Notes: a model not told the origin generated them from the letters alone. Counted from the stretch's first letter, positions 34,451 to 43,696 are shown. The stretch: 57,469 bases of DNA from Micromonospora inaquosa (GCF_003857055.1 NZ_QGSZ01000148.1:1-57469), one strand, 5' to 3'. Numbers and translations are program-made.

Positions 34451-35449
34451 ATGGTGTTCTCCGACGCTCCGGTGCTCGCCCGTCCGCCCGCGCCACCGGC
34501 GCTGCCGAGCGGGCCGGTCGAGGTCACCGAAGCGTGGCTGCGTAACCGGCGGTTGTCCGAGCACACCCGCGACGCCTACCGGCGTGACGTCACCGGCTGG
34601 CTCCGCTGGTGCGCCGACCGCGACCTCGACCCGCTGCGGGCCACGTTCCTGCACGTCAACGAGTACGCCCGCGCCATGGAGAACAGCGTCGGCGCCCGCA
34701 GCGGCCGCCCGCTGACCCCGGCGACCGTCGCGCGCCGACTCTCGGCGCTGTCCAGTTGGTACGACTTCCTCGTCAAACTGGGCGCGGTGCCGGCCAACCC
34801 GGTCTCCGGCGCCGACCGACCCCGCGTCGACCGGGACCACTCCGCCACCGTCGGGCTCACCCCCGAGGAGGTGGACGCCCTGCTCAGAGCCGCCGACGCG
34901 GACACCGGCGCGACCGCTGTACGCAACCGGGCGGTGCTCGCGCTCCTCGCCGATCTGGGTCTGCGGGTCGGGGAACTGATCTCGCTGGACCTGACCGACC
35001 TCGGCACCGAACGCGGCCACCGAAGCGTGCGCTTCGTCGGCAAGGGCGGCAAACAACGCCGCCGCGCCCTCACCCCCGGCACCGGGCACGCCCTGGACGC
35101 CTACCTGGCCCACCGGGCCGCCGCCAGCGGCGTGCCGGTGCCGCAACTGACCGGCCCGCTGCTGGTCACCGCCAGCGGTGCCCGGCTGGACCGACACTCG
35201 GTGTTCCGGATGGTGCGACGACTCGCCCGCGCCGCCGGCATCCCGGCCTGGGCGAAGCTGTCCCCACACTCACTGCGACACGCCTTCGCCACCACCGCGC
35301 GCTCGGAAGGCGTGCCGCTGGAGGACGTGCAGGACGCCATGGGGCACGCCGACCCGCGCACCACCCGCCGCTACGACCGGGACCGGCACAACCTCGACCG
35401 CGACCCGGCCTACGCGGTGTGGGCGGCCCGGTCGCGCCGTCGCGGCTGA
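34451..35449 (+). CDS. Tyrosine recombinase (XerC/D-like integrase)
   Basis: A 332-aa site-specific recombinase with an N-terminal SAM-like core-binding domain (LSEHTRDAYRRDVTGWLRWC) and a catalytic domain with all key residues: Arg172 (GLRVGEL), His273 and Arg276 (HSLRHAF), His299 (MGHADPRTT) and nucleophile Tyr308. It stands alone: no excisionase, cargo or att-like direct repeat is apparent nearby. ATG 34451 directly follows the hsp20 terminator and has no SD, so the transcript may be leaderless. Confidence 0.88.
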   Translation: MVFSDAPVLARPPAPPALPSGPVEVTEAWLRNRRLSEHTRDAYRRDVTGWLRWCADRDLDPLRATFLHVNEYARAMENSVGARSGRPLTPATVARRLSALSSWYDFLVKLGAVPANPVSGADRPRVDRDHSATVGLTPEEVDALLRAADADTGATAVRNRAVLALLADLGLRVGELISLDLTDLGTERGHRSVRFVGKGGKQRRRALTPGTGHALDAYLAHRAAASGVPVPQLTGPLLVTASGARLDRHSVFRMVRRLARAAGIPAWAKLSPHSLRHAFATTARSEGVPLEDVQDAMGHADPRTTRRYDRDRHNLDRDPAYAVWAARSRRRG

Positions 35450-35470
35450 GCGGCGGAAGCCGCCTCAGCC
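35444..35470. terminator. Hairpin covering two convergent stops
   Basis: GGCTGAGCGGC-ggaa-GCCGCCTCAGCC forms a stem with a single bulge, containing both the recombinase TGA and the TGA of the convergent VOC gene. Confidence 0.55.
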
Positions 35471-35836
35471 CTGCGGTCGGGGACAGATGCAGAACGGCTG
35501 CCCGATCGGGTCGAGAAGCACCACCCACCGCTCACCACCGGGCTGGAAGGCCGGCTTCGACGCGCCTGCGGCGACGAACTTCTCCTCCGCCGCCGCCAGG
35601 TCGTCGACGTAAAGGTCCAGGTGGTAGCGCTTGCCGCCGGTCTCGTCCGGCCAGGCGGGCGGCCGGTAACCATCGACCAGGCCGAAGCCGATGGAGACGC
35701 CACCGGAGCTGATCATCGCGTACTCGGGTTGGCTGTGGGTGACCTCCCAGCCCAGCGCCTCGTGGTAGAACGCGGCGTGGCCGGCGGGATCGGAACTGTC
35801 GAGGTTGACCATCGCGAGGTCGGCAGAAATCGTCAC
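35465..35836 (-). CDS. VOC family (glyoxalase/dioxygenase-fold) protein
   Basis: A 123-aa VOC-superfamily protein: SSDPAGHAAFYHEALGWEV, then YHLDLYVDDLAAAEEKFVAAGA and WVVLLDPIGQPFCICP. The paired beta-alpha-beta-beta-beta modules are clear; metal-ligand candidates are few. Such proteins serve as glyoxalases, resistance binding proteins or are uncharacterised. It is single and convergent with the recombinase. Confidence 0.83.
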   Translation of the reverse strand: MTISADLAMVNLDSSDPAGHAAFYHEALGWEVTHSQPEYAMISSGGVSIGFGLVDGYRPPAWPDETGGKRYHLDLYVDDLAAAEEKFVAAGASKPAFQPGGERWVVLLDPIGQPFCICPRPQG

Positions 35837-35896
35837 GCCGGCAGTATCGCGCCGGGGCCCGACAACTACGGCGCCTCCGCGGCGTCACGGGGCCGA

Positions 35897-37600
35897 TCAG
35901 CAGAGCAGATCCAGGTGATGGTGGGCGTCCTCGGCGATCTCCTCGTGCCGCAGCCAACGGCGCGCCCACAGCCGGGCGGCCAACTCCGCCTGCTCGTCCC
36001 CCCACGCGGCGTGCTCGACGAGCAACGCGGTGGTCAGCGCGTACGCCAGGCGCAACGCCAGACCACGGGCGCCCGCGAGCACCGCCGACGCACCCGGGTC
36101 GACGGTCACCGCGGTGATGGTCTCCCTCAGCTGCGCGGCGGCGGTGGCCAGGGTGTCGGCCAGCGTCGGCGACAGCGGCCGAGCCAGGTCGACGGCGGCG
36201 GCGAGCCGGCTCAGCAGCGGGGCTCCGGCGTCCTCCCGGGTCAGGGCGCGCAGCACGTCCAGGGCCAGCACGTTGGTGGTGCCCTCCCAGATCGGCAGCA
36301 CCTGGGCGTCACGCAGCAGCCGGGGCACGCCGGTGTCCTCCACGTAGCCGGCCCCGCCGAAGCTCTCCACGTACTCGCTGGCGGAGCTGACGGCGAGCCG
36401 GCCGGTGGCCAGCTTCGCCAACGGCGCCACGATGCGCAGCTCCGCCGCCGCCTCCGGGTCGGCGCCGACCTCCACCTGCCCCAGCAGGGCAAACGCGTGC
36501 CCGGCGAGGGCGAACGCGCCCGCCGCGTCGACCGCGAGGGTGCCCAGGGTGGCCCGGTGCAGGGGTGAGGAGACCAGTGGGCCGCCAGCGACGTGCCGCA
36601 CCTCGGCGTACGCGCGGGCGTAGTCGAGACCCCGTCGCATCCCGCCGGCCGCCGCCGCCGCGTTGTGCACCCGGGTCACCACCACCAGGGTCATCGCCCG
36701 AACCAGACCGGGCACCGCCGGGTCACCCAGCGGGAGGGCGTACGCGTCGCGCAGACCGATCTCGGCGGTGGGCAGCGCCCGGGTGCCGAGCTTGTCCTTG
36801 AGCCGGTGCACTGTGACACCCGGTGCGGGTGCGCCCGGCGCCGCGCCGTCGGCCAGCGGTGAGTCGACCGCGTACCGGGGAACGAGGAACGGGGCGAGCA
36901 CCCGGCTACCGCGCCCGGCGCCCTCCGGTCGGGCCAGCGCCACCGCCATCGCCGCGTCGGCGGCGGAGCAGAACCACTTCTCCCCGGTCAGCCGCCACGA
37001 CCCGTCCGCCGCGGGTCGACCGAGCGTGCCGGAGCGACCCAGGTCGGAGCCGCCCTGCGACTCGGTCATCCACTGCCCGCTGGTGATCGCCGCGGCCGGG
37101 TCGGTGGAGATCAGCCGGGGCAGCCACGCGTCACGGACGGTGGCGTCGACGTCGGGCATGCTGAGCAGCGCCGCCGCCCCGTCGGCCATCGCCACCGGGC
37201 AGGAGAACGTCGCCGACTCCGGCCCGTACAGGTGCAGCAGGGCGTGTTGCACGACCCGCGCGGCGGCACCCCAGGTGCCCCGGGCGTCCGGCAGGTAGGG
37301 CAGCGCGACCACGGCGTGTCGGGCGGCGGCGGCGCGCTGCGCCTGCCAACCGGCGGACGTGTCGATGCGGTCGATCCGGGCACCCCACGGGTCGTAGCGG
37401 ACCAGCGTCGGCGGGTGCGCCTCCGCGTCGGCGTGCGCCGCGCGCAGCGGCCCGGTGACGTCGGCGGCCAGGTCCGCGAGGCGGCCCTTCGCGGCGGCGT
37501 GGCCGGCCGGGCCGAGGTGACGCTCCAGCCAGGAGCGCAGCAGGCCGTCGCCGGCGTACGGGTCGGCGGGGGGTGGTACCGGCTGCACGAAGCGGCTCAT
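35897..37600 (-). CDS. Acyl-CoA dehydrogenase family, AidB-like
   Basis: A 567-aa flavoprotein. It has the ACAD middle motif MTESQGGSDLGRSGT, then WRLTGEKWFCSAADAA, and the C-terminal FGGAGYVEDTGVPRLLRDAQVLPIWEGTTNV, all hallmarks of acyl-CoA dehydrogenases. The N-terminal extension, size and the arrangement RSGT/EKWFCS place it with AidB (alkylation-response) proteins, not with beta-oxidation enzymes. It is alone on the minus strand with no beta-oxidation neighbours, which favours the AidB assignment. Confidence 0.85.
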   Translation of the reverse strand: MSRFVQPVPPPADPYAGDGLLRSWLERHLGPAGHAAAKGRLADLAADVTGPLRAAHADAEAHPPTLVRYDPWGARIDRIDTSAGWQAQRAAAARHAVVALPYLPDARGTWGAAARVVQHALLHLYGPESATFSCPVAMADGAAALLSMPDVDATVRDAWLPRLISTDPAAAITSGQWMTESQGGSDLGRSGTLGRPAADGSWRLTGEKWFCSAADAAMAVALARPEGAGRGSRVLAPFLVPRYAVDSPLADGAAPGAPAPGVTVHRLKDKLGTRALPTAEIGLRDAYALPLGDPAVPGLVRAMTLVVVTRVHNAAAAAGGMRRGLDYARAYAEVRHVAGGPLVSSPLHRATLGTLAVDAAGAFALAGHAFALLGQVEVGADPEAAAELRIVAPLAKLATGRLAVSSASEYVESFGGAGYVEDTGVPRLLRDAQVLPIWEGTTNVLALDVLRALTREDAGAPLLSRLAAAVDLARPLSPTLADTLATAAAQLRETITAVTVDPGASAVLAGARGLALRLAYALTTALLVEHAAWGDEQAELAARLWARRWLRHEEIAEDAHHHLDLLC

Positions 37601-37737
37601 CGATCGGCTCCCTGGCGCTGCTCGGGGGTGTGCGCCGACGGTAGACGATGCGCCGCCGCCGCGAACAGGCCCTCGGGCGCACCCAGTTTTCCGCTTGTCC
37701 TACCTCACCGCGACGACGTTCTCTACGGTCGGTAGTC

Positions 37738-38196
37738 GTGGGTGCCGGCCAGTCGTGGAGCCGACCGGCCCGGCGGCACCGCCCGATGCGCACCGGGCTG
37801 GCCTTCGCCGGGTTCGGCATGGCGCTGTGCTGCGTCGGGGTGGCCGGGTTGGGCGCCTGGAACCTGCAGACCGTCCGGCAGGCCGCCGGCCCGATCCGGG
37901 AGACCGCCGACGGTTTCCTCAGCGAGGTGGCCCTCGGCGACAGCGACCGGGCGTACGAGCGGCTCTGCGCGGACGCGCGCAGCCGGTGGAGCGCGATCGG
38001 CTTCACCAGTTGGGTGCGGACGCCGCCGATGGTCACCGACTACGAGATCACCGACGTGTCGGTCGCCACCCGCAGCGGGCGACCGCAGGGAACGGTGACC
38101 GTGAAGGTGACCCGCGACGGTGGGCTCACCGAGGAACGTCGCCTGCCGGTGGTCCGTGAGGACGGAAGCTGGCGGGTGTGCGGTGACCCCTTCTGA
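37738..38196 (+). CDS. Membrane-anchored protein with NTF2/DUF4878-like domain
   Basis: A 152-aa protein with one N-terminal membrane anchor (TGLAFAGFGMALCCVGVAG). An extracytoplasmic domain follows, with SEVALGDSDRAYERLCADAR and a beta-rich end (TVTVKVTRDG, DGSWRVCGDPF), reminiscent of NTF2-like or DUF4878 lipoprotein-type domains. GTG 37738 is used; ATG 37786 is an alternative and no SD favours either. It overlaps the LtrA gene by 14 bp. Confidence 0.7.
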   Translation: MGAGQSWSRPARRHRPMRTGLAFAGFGMALCCVGVAGLGAWNLQTVRQAAGPIRETADGFLSEVALGDSDRAYERLCADARSRWSAIGFTSWVRTPPMVTDYEITDVSVATRSGRPQGTVTVKVTRDGGLTEERRLPVVREDGSWRVCGDPF

Positions 38197-39385
38197 GCCC
38201 TCGGTCGTTCGGCCGAGGCGGCCGTGGTTGCTGCGCGAGCGTCGGGGGGTGGAGCAGACCACGTCGATGGAGCTCTTCTTCGACCTGGTCTTCATCTTCA
38301 CCACGACCCAGTTGGCGCACTACCTGATCGCGCACCCGGACTGGCGTGGTGTCGCACGTACCGCGCTCCTACTGGCGCTGGTCTGGTTCGTGTGGGTTTA
38401 CACCGCTTGGGCGACGAACTGGCTGCGACCCGACCAGGCGCCGGTGCGGGCAATGCTGATCGCGCTGATGCTGGGCAGCCTGCTGCTCTCGGCGGCGATC
38501 CCCGAGGCGTTCACCGACGGCGGGCTGATCATCGCGCTGGTCTACGCGGGCATGCAGGTGGGTCGGGTCCTGTTCTCGTTGTGGGCGGTGCAGGGCCAGC
38601 CGTGGCTGGTCGACGGGTTTCAGAAGGCACTGCCATGGTTCGCGGGGACGTCGTTGCTCGTGGTGCTCGGCGGGGTGATCGGCGGAACATTCCAGGAGGC
38701 GCTGTGGGCGGCGGCGATCGTGGTCGAGGTGATCGGACTGTCGAGCGGCTACCCGGTGCCCGGTCTGGGCCGTAGCCGCGCCGAGCGGTGGATGGTGGAG
38801 GGCGGGCACCTGGCCGAGCGGTGTCAGGCGTTCATCCTCATCACCCTGGGGGAGTCGATCCTGGTCACCGGGAGCACCCTCGCGCAGCACCTGGACCTGG
38901 CGATGTCCGGCGCGTTCGTGCTGGCGTTCGCCGGTTCGGTGGCGCTGTGGTGGGTGTACTTCGCCCGAGCGGCCCCGGCGGCGGCAAAGGTCATCACGGA
39001 CGCCGGCGAGCGCACCGGCGCCCTGGGCCGGCTGGCGTTCAACTACCTGCACCCGGTGATGGTCGCCGGCATCATCGTCACCGCGGCGGGCGACGAGCAG
39101 GTGCTGCGCCAACCCGGCGCCCCCGCCACCACGACCGCGGCGCTGTTCACCCTGGGCGGCCCGGCACTGTTCCTCGCCGGGCACGCCGCCTACAAGGCGG
39201 TGCTGTGGCGGACCCTGCCGACCAGCCGGATCACGGCGGTGGCGATCCTGCTGGCGCTGATACCGGTCGTGGTGGGGCTGAGGGCGCCCGTCGCGGTGTC
39301 CGCCGCGTCGGCGTTGACGGTGACGGTCGCCGTGATCCTGACCGACCAGTTCCGGGTACGCGCCGCCGCCCGGCAGCCGTCCTGA
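38183..39385 (+). CDS. Low-temperature requirement protein A (LtrA) family membrane protein
   Basis: A 400-aa polytopic protein with about 11-12 membrane segments. The first part VEQTTSMELFFDLVFIFTTTQLAH is the LtrA hallmark (ELFFDLVFV-type). HLAERCQAFILITLGESILVTG is the other conserved segment, with the GES motif. LtrA is linked to growth at low temperature in Listeria, but its molecular function is unclear. It overlaps the upstream gene by 14 bp and so may be translated with it. Confidence 0.88.
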   Translation: MTPSEPSVVRPRRPWLLRERRGVEQTTSMELFFDLVFIFTTTQLAHYLIAHPDWRGVARTALLLALVWFVWVYTAWATNWLRPDQAPVRAMLIALMLGSLLLSAAIPEAFTDGGLIIALVYAGMQVGRVLFSLWAVQGQPWLVDGFQKALPWFAGTSLLVVLGGVIGGTFQEALWAAAIVVEVIGLSSGYPVPGLGRSRAERWMVEGGHLAERCQAFILITLGESILVTGSTLAQHLDLAMSGAFVLAFAGSVALWWVYFARAAPAAAKVITDAGERTGALGRLAFNYLHPVMVAGIIVTAAGDEQVLRQPGAPATTTAALFTLGGPALFLAGHAAYKAVLWRTLPTSRITAVAILLALIPVVVGLRAPVAVSAASALTVTVAVILTDQFRVRAAARQPS

Positions 39386-39450
39386 CGGCCCGGTCGATCA
39401 GGTCGACTCTCAGACAACGGCCGATCGCGTGTCCGCGTGGGGCGGGCCGC

Positions 39451-40167
39451 TCAGTCGCGGGGGCCGAGGTCGCCGCTGCGGTAGTGCCGACGGCAGAGCA
39501 CCTGGTAGCGCACCTCGGCGGTGTCGACGGTGTCGCCGATGACGACCTGGGCGCCCTCGCGGACGACCCGACCGTCGACGACCCGGGCGTTGAGCAGCCC
39601 CTCGCGCCCGCACCAGCAGAGCACCTCGACCTGGATGCGGGCCACCTCGTCGGCCAGCTCGAACAGGCGTTGCGCGGCGGGGAACAGCCGCGACCGGAAG
39701 TCGGTGGCCAGGCCGAACGCGAAGACGTCGACGTCGTAGCTGTCGACCAGTTCGGCCATCTGCTCGACGTGCTCGACGGTGTAGAAGCACGCCTCGTCGC
39801 AGATCAGGTAGTCGACACGTACCCCGTCGGCCCACCGGCCGCGCACCAGGGCCCGCAGGTCCAGGTCGTCGGTGACCTCGATGGCCTCGTGGGCCAGGCC
39901 GATGCGGGTGGTGACCTGCGGGCCCAGCGACCTGTCGATGCGGGTGGTGACCAACCCGCGCCGGCCCTGCCGGGCGTGGTTGTAGTTCATCTGCAACGCC
40001 ATGGTGGACTTGCCGCAGTCCATCGGCCCCCAGAAGAACTTCAACGCCGCCGCGTGCACCGGCCGCCCGTCGAGCCCGCGCGCGGCGGCGCAGCCGGCCG
40101 GAGCGTGTGGCTGGCCGGGGAACGGGTGGGCCAGGCAGGTCGGTGCGGTGGCGGCGTCGTCGGTCAC
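39451..40167 (-). CDS. tdk: Thymidine kinase (type II)
   Basis: A 238-aa deoxynucleoside kinase that phosphorylates thymidine. The Walker A motif is GPMDCGKS (47-54), Walker B/catalytic VDYLICDEACFY (usually DEAQF), and a zinc site is suggested by CWCGREG and CRRHY near the C-terminus. GTG 40167 leaves a 36-residue N-terminal extension; an internal GTG at 40059 would give about 202 aa, nearer the family norm. The extension still has coding-like base composition. The downstream neighbour converges. Confidence 0.87.
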   Translation of the reverse strand: MTDDAATAPTCLAHPFPGQPHAPAGCAAARGLDGRPVHAAALKFFWGPMDCGKSTMALQMNYNHARQGRRGLVTTRIDRSLGPQVTTRIGLAHEAIEVTDDLDLRALVRGRWADGVRVDYLICDEACFYTVEHVEQMAELVDSYDVDVFAFGLATDFRSRLFPAAQRLFELADEVARIQVEVLCWCGREGLLNARVVDGRVVREGAQVVIGDTVDTAEVRYQVLCRRHYRSGDLGPRD

Positions 40168-40223
40168 GGTCGGGCAGCCTAGCTGATCGACCGCCCCTGA
40201 TCTGTCGGGCGCGGGACGCGTGC

Positions 40224-41615
40224 TCAGAGCACCCGGGGTGGTGTGTTGCCCGCGGCCACGATGGCACGGCGGATCGGCACGGCGGCGAGGAGCAGGAAAC
40301 CGACGACGAAGAAGATCAGCAGTGAGACCAGGCCCACCCGGTAGGAGGAGGTGAGCTGGAACACCAGGCCGAAGGCGAGCGGCCCGAGCCAGCTGGTGCC
40401 CTTGTCGCTGATCTCGTAGAAGCCGTAGTACTCGCCTTCCTTGCCGGCCGGGATGAGCTGGCTGAACAGCGACCGGCTCAGCGCCTGGCTGCCGCCGAGG
40501 ACCAGGCCGATGGCCGCGCCGAGGACCATGAACGGCAGCGGCGCCTCGGCGGGAAGCCGGAACGCGGCGATGATCACACCGGTCCAGAGCACCAGGCTGA
40601 GCAGCACGGTCTTCCAGGCGCCGATGCGCTTGGCCAGCGCGCCCAGGCTCAACGCGCCGCCGAAGGCGAGGAACTGCACCAGCAGGATCGTGATGATCAG
40701 GGTGCTCTGCTCCAGGCGTAGCTCCTCGGTACCGTACTGGCTGGCCAGGGTGATGACGGTCTGGATGCCGTCGTTGTAGACCAGGAACGCCAGCAGGAAG
40801 TACAGCGTCAACGGGTACGCCTTGACCTCGCGCATGGTGCGGGCGAGTTGCCGGAACCCGTCGGTGAGCACGTTGCCGCCGCTGGCCAGGGCGGCGACGC
40901 TGGGGCGCTCGCGCAGCCAGCGCAGCGGCACCAGGGTGAACAACGCCCACCACACGCCGGCGGACACGATCGACCAGCGGGCCAGGTCCAGGGTGCGTTG
41001 CGGGTTGTCGCCCTCGTCGAGCAGGGTGATCGCGACGAGGTTGAGGGCCAGCAGCAGACCGCCGCCGAGGTAGCCCAGCGCCCAGCCGCGACTGGAGATG
41101 CCGTCGCGTTCGTCGGGGCCGCCGAGCTGCGGCAGGAACGAGTTGTAGACCACGATCGCGGCGCCGAAGGAGATGTTGGCGACCAGGAAGAGCGCCCCGC
41201 CGAGCAGGTAGCGGTCGCCGGTGACGAAGGCCATCGCGATGGTGGCGCCGGCGCCGGTGAACGCGGCGGCGCCGAGCAGCCGCTTCTTGTGTGCCGACCG
41301 GTCGGCGATCGCCCCGATGACCGGCAGCACGAACACGGTGAGGAACACCGACAGCGAGATCAGGTACGGGTAGTAGGACCCGGCGGCAATCTTGATGCCC
41401 AGTGGGTAGACGGAGCCGTCGCAGGAGTCCGCGCCCAGTTCGCAGCCGGCCGCCAACTCGGCGACGGTGGTCAGGAACGGGCCGAGGAACACGGTGATCA
41501 CGGTGGTCTGGAACGCGGAGTTGGCCCAGTCGTAGATGTACCAGCCCCTGCGCTCCCGGCGGGTGCTCGCCGGAGGCAGGGTGTCGTCCACCGTGGGGGT
41601 CACGGTCTCGGCCAT
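40224..41615 (-). CDS. MFS transporter, UMF1/Atg22-type
   Basis: A 463-aa protein with about 12 membrane segments. RRGWYIYDWANSAFQTTVITVFLGPF is the diagnostic front of the UMF1 (Atg22-like) family; FVLPVIGAIADRSAHKKRLLGA follows. The C-terminus holds SQLIPAGKEGEYYGFYEISDKGTSWLGP. Function in bacteria is not firmly known; possible amino-acid efflux. It may share a transcript with GDPD, 18 bp upstream. Confidence 0.86.
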   Translation of the reverse strand: MAETVTPTVDDTLPPASTRRERRGWYIYDWANSAFQTTVITVFLGPFLTTVAELAAGCELGADSCDGSVYPLGIKIAAGSYYPYLISLSVFLTVFVLPVIGAIADRSAHKKRLLGAAAFTGAGATIAMAFVTGDRYLLGGALFLVANISFGAAIVVYNSFLPQLGGPDERDGISSRGWALGYLGGGLLLALNLVAITLLDEGDNPQRTLDLARWSIVSAGVWWALFTLVPLRWLRERPSVAALASGGNVLTDGFRQLARTMREVKAYPLTLYFLLAFLVYNDGIQTVITLASQYGTEELRLEQSTLIITILLVQFLAFGGALSLGALAKRIGAWKTVLLSLVLWTGVIIAAFRLPAEAPLPFMVLGAAIGLVLGGSQALSRSLFSQLIPAGKEGEYYGFYEISDKGTSWLGPLAFGLVFQLTSSYRVGLVSLLIFFVVGFLLLAAVPIRRAIVAAGNTPPRVL

Positions 41616-41633
41616 CGGGGGTCCTTCGGTCCT

Positions 41634-42401
41634 TCAGGCGGCCCAGTGGCCGCGGCTGCGGTAGACGTCGCGCAGCACGCCGACGTGATCGGTCATGATG
41701 CCATCCACGCCACGATCCAGTAACTCGTGCATCTGGGCTGGTTCGTCGATCGTCCAGACGTGCACCTGCAAGCCGATGCGGTGGCAGTAGTCGAGGAACC
41801 GGCGGTCCACCACCGGCACTCGCCCGTAGCGCGGCGGCACCTGCGCGGCGACCACCGACGGCGGCAGCCGCAGCGGGCGTCCGTGCAGGGAGGCCAACCG
41901 CAGCCGGGCAACGCCGCGCATGCCCAGGCTGGTGGCGACCCGTCCCTCGGTGAGCGCCCGCATCCGGGTCAGCCGGGCGTCGCTGAACGAGGCGAGCAGC
42001 ACCCGGTCGCCGGCGCCGGCCCGGCTCACCGTCGCGACCGTCGGCTCGACGCCGCCGTCGGCCTTCACGTCGATGTTGAAGCGGACCTGCGGCCACGCCC
42101 CCAACACCTCGTCGAGCCGGGGTACGACGGCGGCGCCGCCGACGCGTACCGAGGCGAGATCCGTCCAGCTCATCTCGGCGATGCGCCCCGCCTCACCGGT
42201 GACCCGGCGCAGCGTCGGGTCGTGGAAGATCACCGTCACGCCGTCGGAGGTGGCGTGCACGTCGGTCTCCACGTACCGGTAGCCCAGCCCGATGGCCCGG
42301 GCGAACGCCTCGGTGGTGTTCTCGTCGCCCTCGGCCGCGCCGCCACGGTGGGCGAACGCCAGCGGCGCGGGTGCGTCGAGGTAGCCGAATCGGGTCAACA
42401 C
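41634..42401 (-). CDS. Glycerophosphodiester phosphodiesterase
   Basis: A 255-aa TIM-barrel phosphodiesterase. AFAHRGG (HR at residues 18-19), ENTTEAF, and YVETDVHATSDG (Glu45, Asp47, His49) make up the metal and catalytic site; FHDPTLRRVT holds the second His, and HVWTIDEPAQM and GVDGIMTD the end of the barrel. It cleaves glycerophosphodiesters to glycerol-3-phosphate. GTG 42401 is the start. The MFS gene follows 18 bp downstream on the same strand. Confidence 0.9.
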   Translation of the reverse strand: MLTRFGYLDAPAPLAFAHRGGAAEGDENTTEAFARAIGLGYRYVETDVHATSDGVTVIFHDPTLRRVTGEAGRIAEMSWTDLASVRVGGAAVVPRLDEVLGAWPQVRFNIDVKADGGVEPTVATVSRAGAGDRVLLASFSDARLTRMRALTEGRVATSLGMRGVARLRLASLHGRPLRLPPSVVAAQVPPRYGRVPVVDRRFLDYCHRIGLQVHVWTIDEPAQMHELLDRGVDGIMTDHVGVLRDVYRSRGHWAA

Positions 42402-42483
42402 GCGACGCAGTATGCCGGTGCTTGGTGGCCGGCGGGTGGCCGGCGGGCGTCTGTCGCCCGCTCGCGCCGCCGCCCCGCCTGGT

Positions 42484-42558
42484 GATCGTCTCGGATTCCT
42501 GAAAGTCGCGGTGTCCGCGGCGCGGGCATGCCCCGGTTCGCAGGAAACCGAGTCGATC
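42484..42558. repeat. Dispersed hairpin repeat, copy 1
   Basis: Arms GATCGTCTCGGATTCCTG and CAGGAAACCGAGTCGATC (16 of 18 complementary) enclose a GC-rich centre. A 21-base block starting TTCCTGAAAG (42496-42516) is identical to 55545-55565, and the right arm also recurs there with one extra A. The two copies therefore share both ends while differing inside. Confidence 0.65.
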
Positions 42559-42646
42559 TTCCTGCCTGTCTCAGCCACCGACGACGAGGAGCACCACTGC
42601 GATGAGAACGAGCGGGCGGCGCGACACGTGATCATTGTCCCCGTCG

Positions 42647-42686
42647 CCGGTACGGCTCAGGTGCCCGGGCACCTGAGCCGTACCGG
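42647..42686. terminator. Perfect 40-bp palindrome after the SDR gene
   Basis: 20-bp arms with no spacer, starting CCGGTACGGC and ending GCCGTACCGG, directly abutting the SDR stop codon at 42687. As RNA it would be a long, almost loop-less hairpin; a factor-independent terminator without a U-tract is the simplest role. Confidence 0.7.
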
Positions 42687-43646
42687 TCAGCCCTCCAGGA
42701 GCCGGATTGTCTCGTCCCAGAGAAGGTCCGCGTTCTTGTCATCGAGGGCGTACGGGAGCACGCCGCTCCTGCCGTCGGTCGGTTCGGCGATGACCTGGGC
42801 CTCGTTGCCGTCCTCGAAGTAGCGGCCGGTCACACCCTCGACCTCGGGGCCGGCGGCCAGCAGGACCGACGTGGCCGCGCCCTGCTGGGGGGTCTTCCAG
42901 CCCGGCGGTACCCCCAGGCGGTTGCCCTGCTCGTCGAGCGCGCCGACCCAGCGCAACTGCGCGTCGTCGAGGTGCCGTTGCAGGTTGGTCATGATGCCGC
43001 CGGGGTGCAGGGCGTTGGCGGTGATGCCATCGGCGGCCCACCTTTTGGCCAGGGCGACGGTGAACAGGATGGTGGCGGTCTTCGACTGGCCGTAGGCCGA
43101 CCACGCCTCGTAGGGCCGGGCGGTGAAGTGGATGTCGTCGAAGACGACCGGGGACTGCTGGTGGGCCGAGGAGCTGACGACGACGACCCGGGCGCCGTGG
43201 GCGGCGGCGAGTGCGTCGTGCAGACCCAGAGTCAGCGCGGCGTGACCGAGGTGGTTGATCGCGAACTGCGCCTCCCAGCCCTCGGCGGTCCTGGTCAACT
43301 CCGGTAGGGCCATGACGCCGGCGTTGTTGACCAGGATGTGCAGCGGGCCGGTCCAACCGGTCACGAAGGCGTCGATGGAGGTGCGGTCGGCCAGGTCGAG
43401 GTGGTCGACCCGGACCTTGCCGGGCGCTCCGCCGGCTGTGATGTCGGTGGCGGCGCGCTCACCGGCGGCGGTGTCGCGGACGGCCAACGTCACCTCGGCG
43501 CCGGCGTCGGCGAGGGCCCGGGCGGTTTCCAAGCCGATCCCGGACGCGCCGCCGGTGACCACAGCCCGCTGGCCGCTGAGGTCGATGCCGGCGATCACCT
43601 CGGCGGCGGTCGACCGAGCAGAGTAAGGGGTGATGATTCGTGACAT
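42687..43646 (-). CDS. Short-chain dehydrogenase/oxidoreductase
   Basis: A 319-aa SDR like plant and actinobacterial retinol/protochlorophyllide-type reductases: VVTGGASGIGLETARAL (nucleotide motif), LHILVNNAGVMA, VVVSSSAHQ (Ser) and YGQSKTATILF (YxxxK), then NALHPGGIMTNL. The substrate is unknown. The ATG is at 43646. TetR lies upstream on the same strand with 50 bp between, and this gene may be its target in the same unit. Confidence 0.87.
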   Translation of the reverse strand: MSRIITPYSARSTAAEVIAGIDLSGQRAVVTGGASGIGLETARALADAGAEVTLAVRDTAAGERAATDITAGGAPGKVRVDHLDLADRTSIDAFVTGWTGPLHILVNNAGVMALPELTRTAEGWEAQFAINHLGHAALTLGLHDALAAAHGARVVVVSSSAHQQSPVVFDDIHFTARPYEAWSAYGQSKTATILFTVALAKRWAADGITANALHPGGIMTNLQRHLDDAQLRWVGALDEQGNRLGVPPGWKTPQQGAATSVLLAAGPEVEGVTGRYFEDGNEAQVIAEPTDGRSGVLPYALDDKNADLLWDETIRLLEG

Positions 43647-43696
43647 TTCGGAACTCCTTGGGTGCGGAAAATCGTCGTTGCGCGGGGAACGGTGCC

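Noticed and set aside
34451..35449. A genomic island defined by the tyrosine recombinase
   Set aside because: No att-like direct repeats, no tRNA and no foreign-looking cargo on either side.
39451..42096. An 881-codon minus-strand frame across the UMF1-type MFS and GDPD genes
   Set aside because: Only the final 238 codons (thymidine kinase) look like protein; the rest is out of frame with two well-supported genes.
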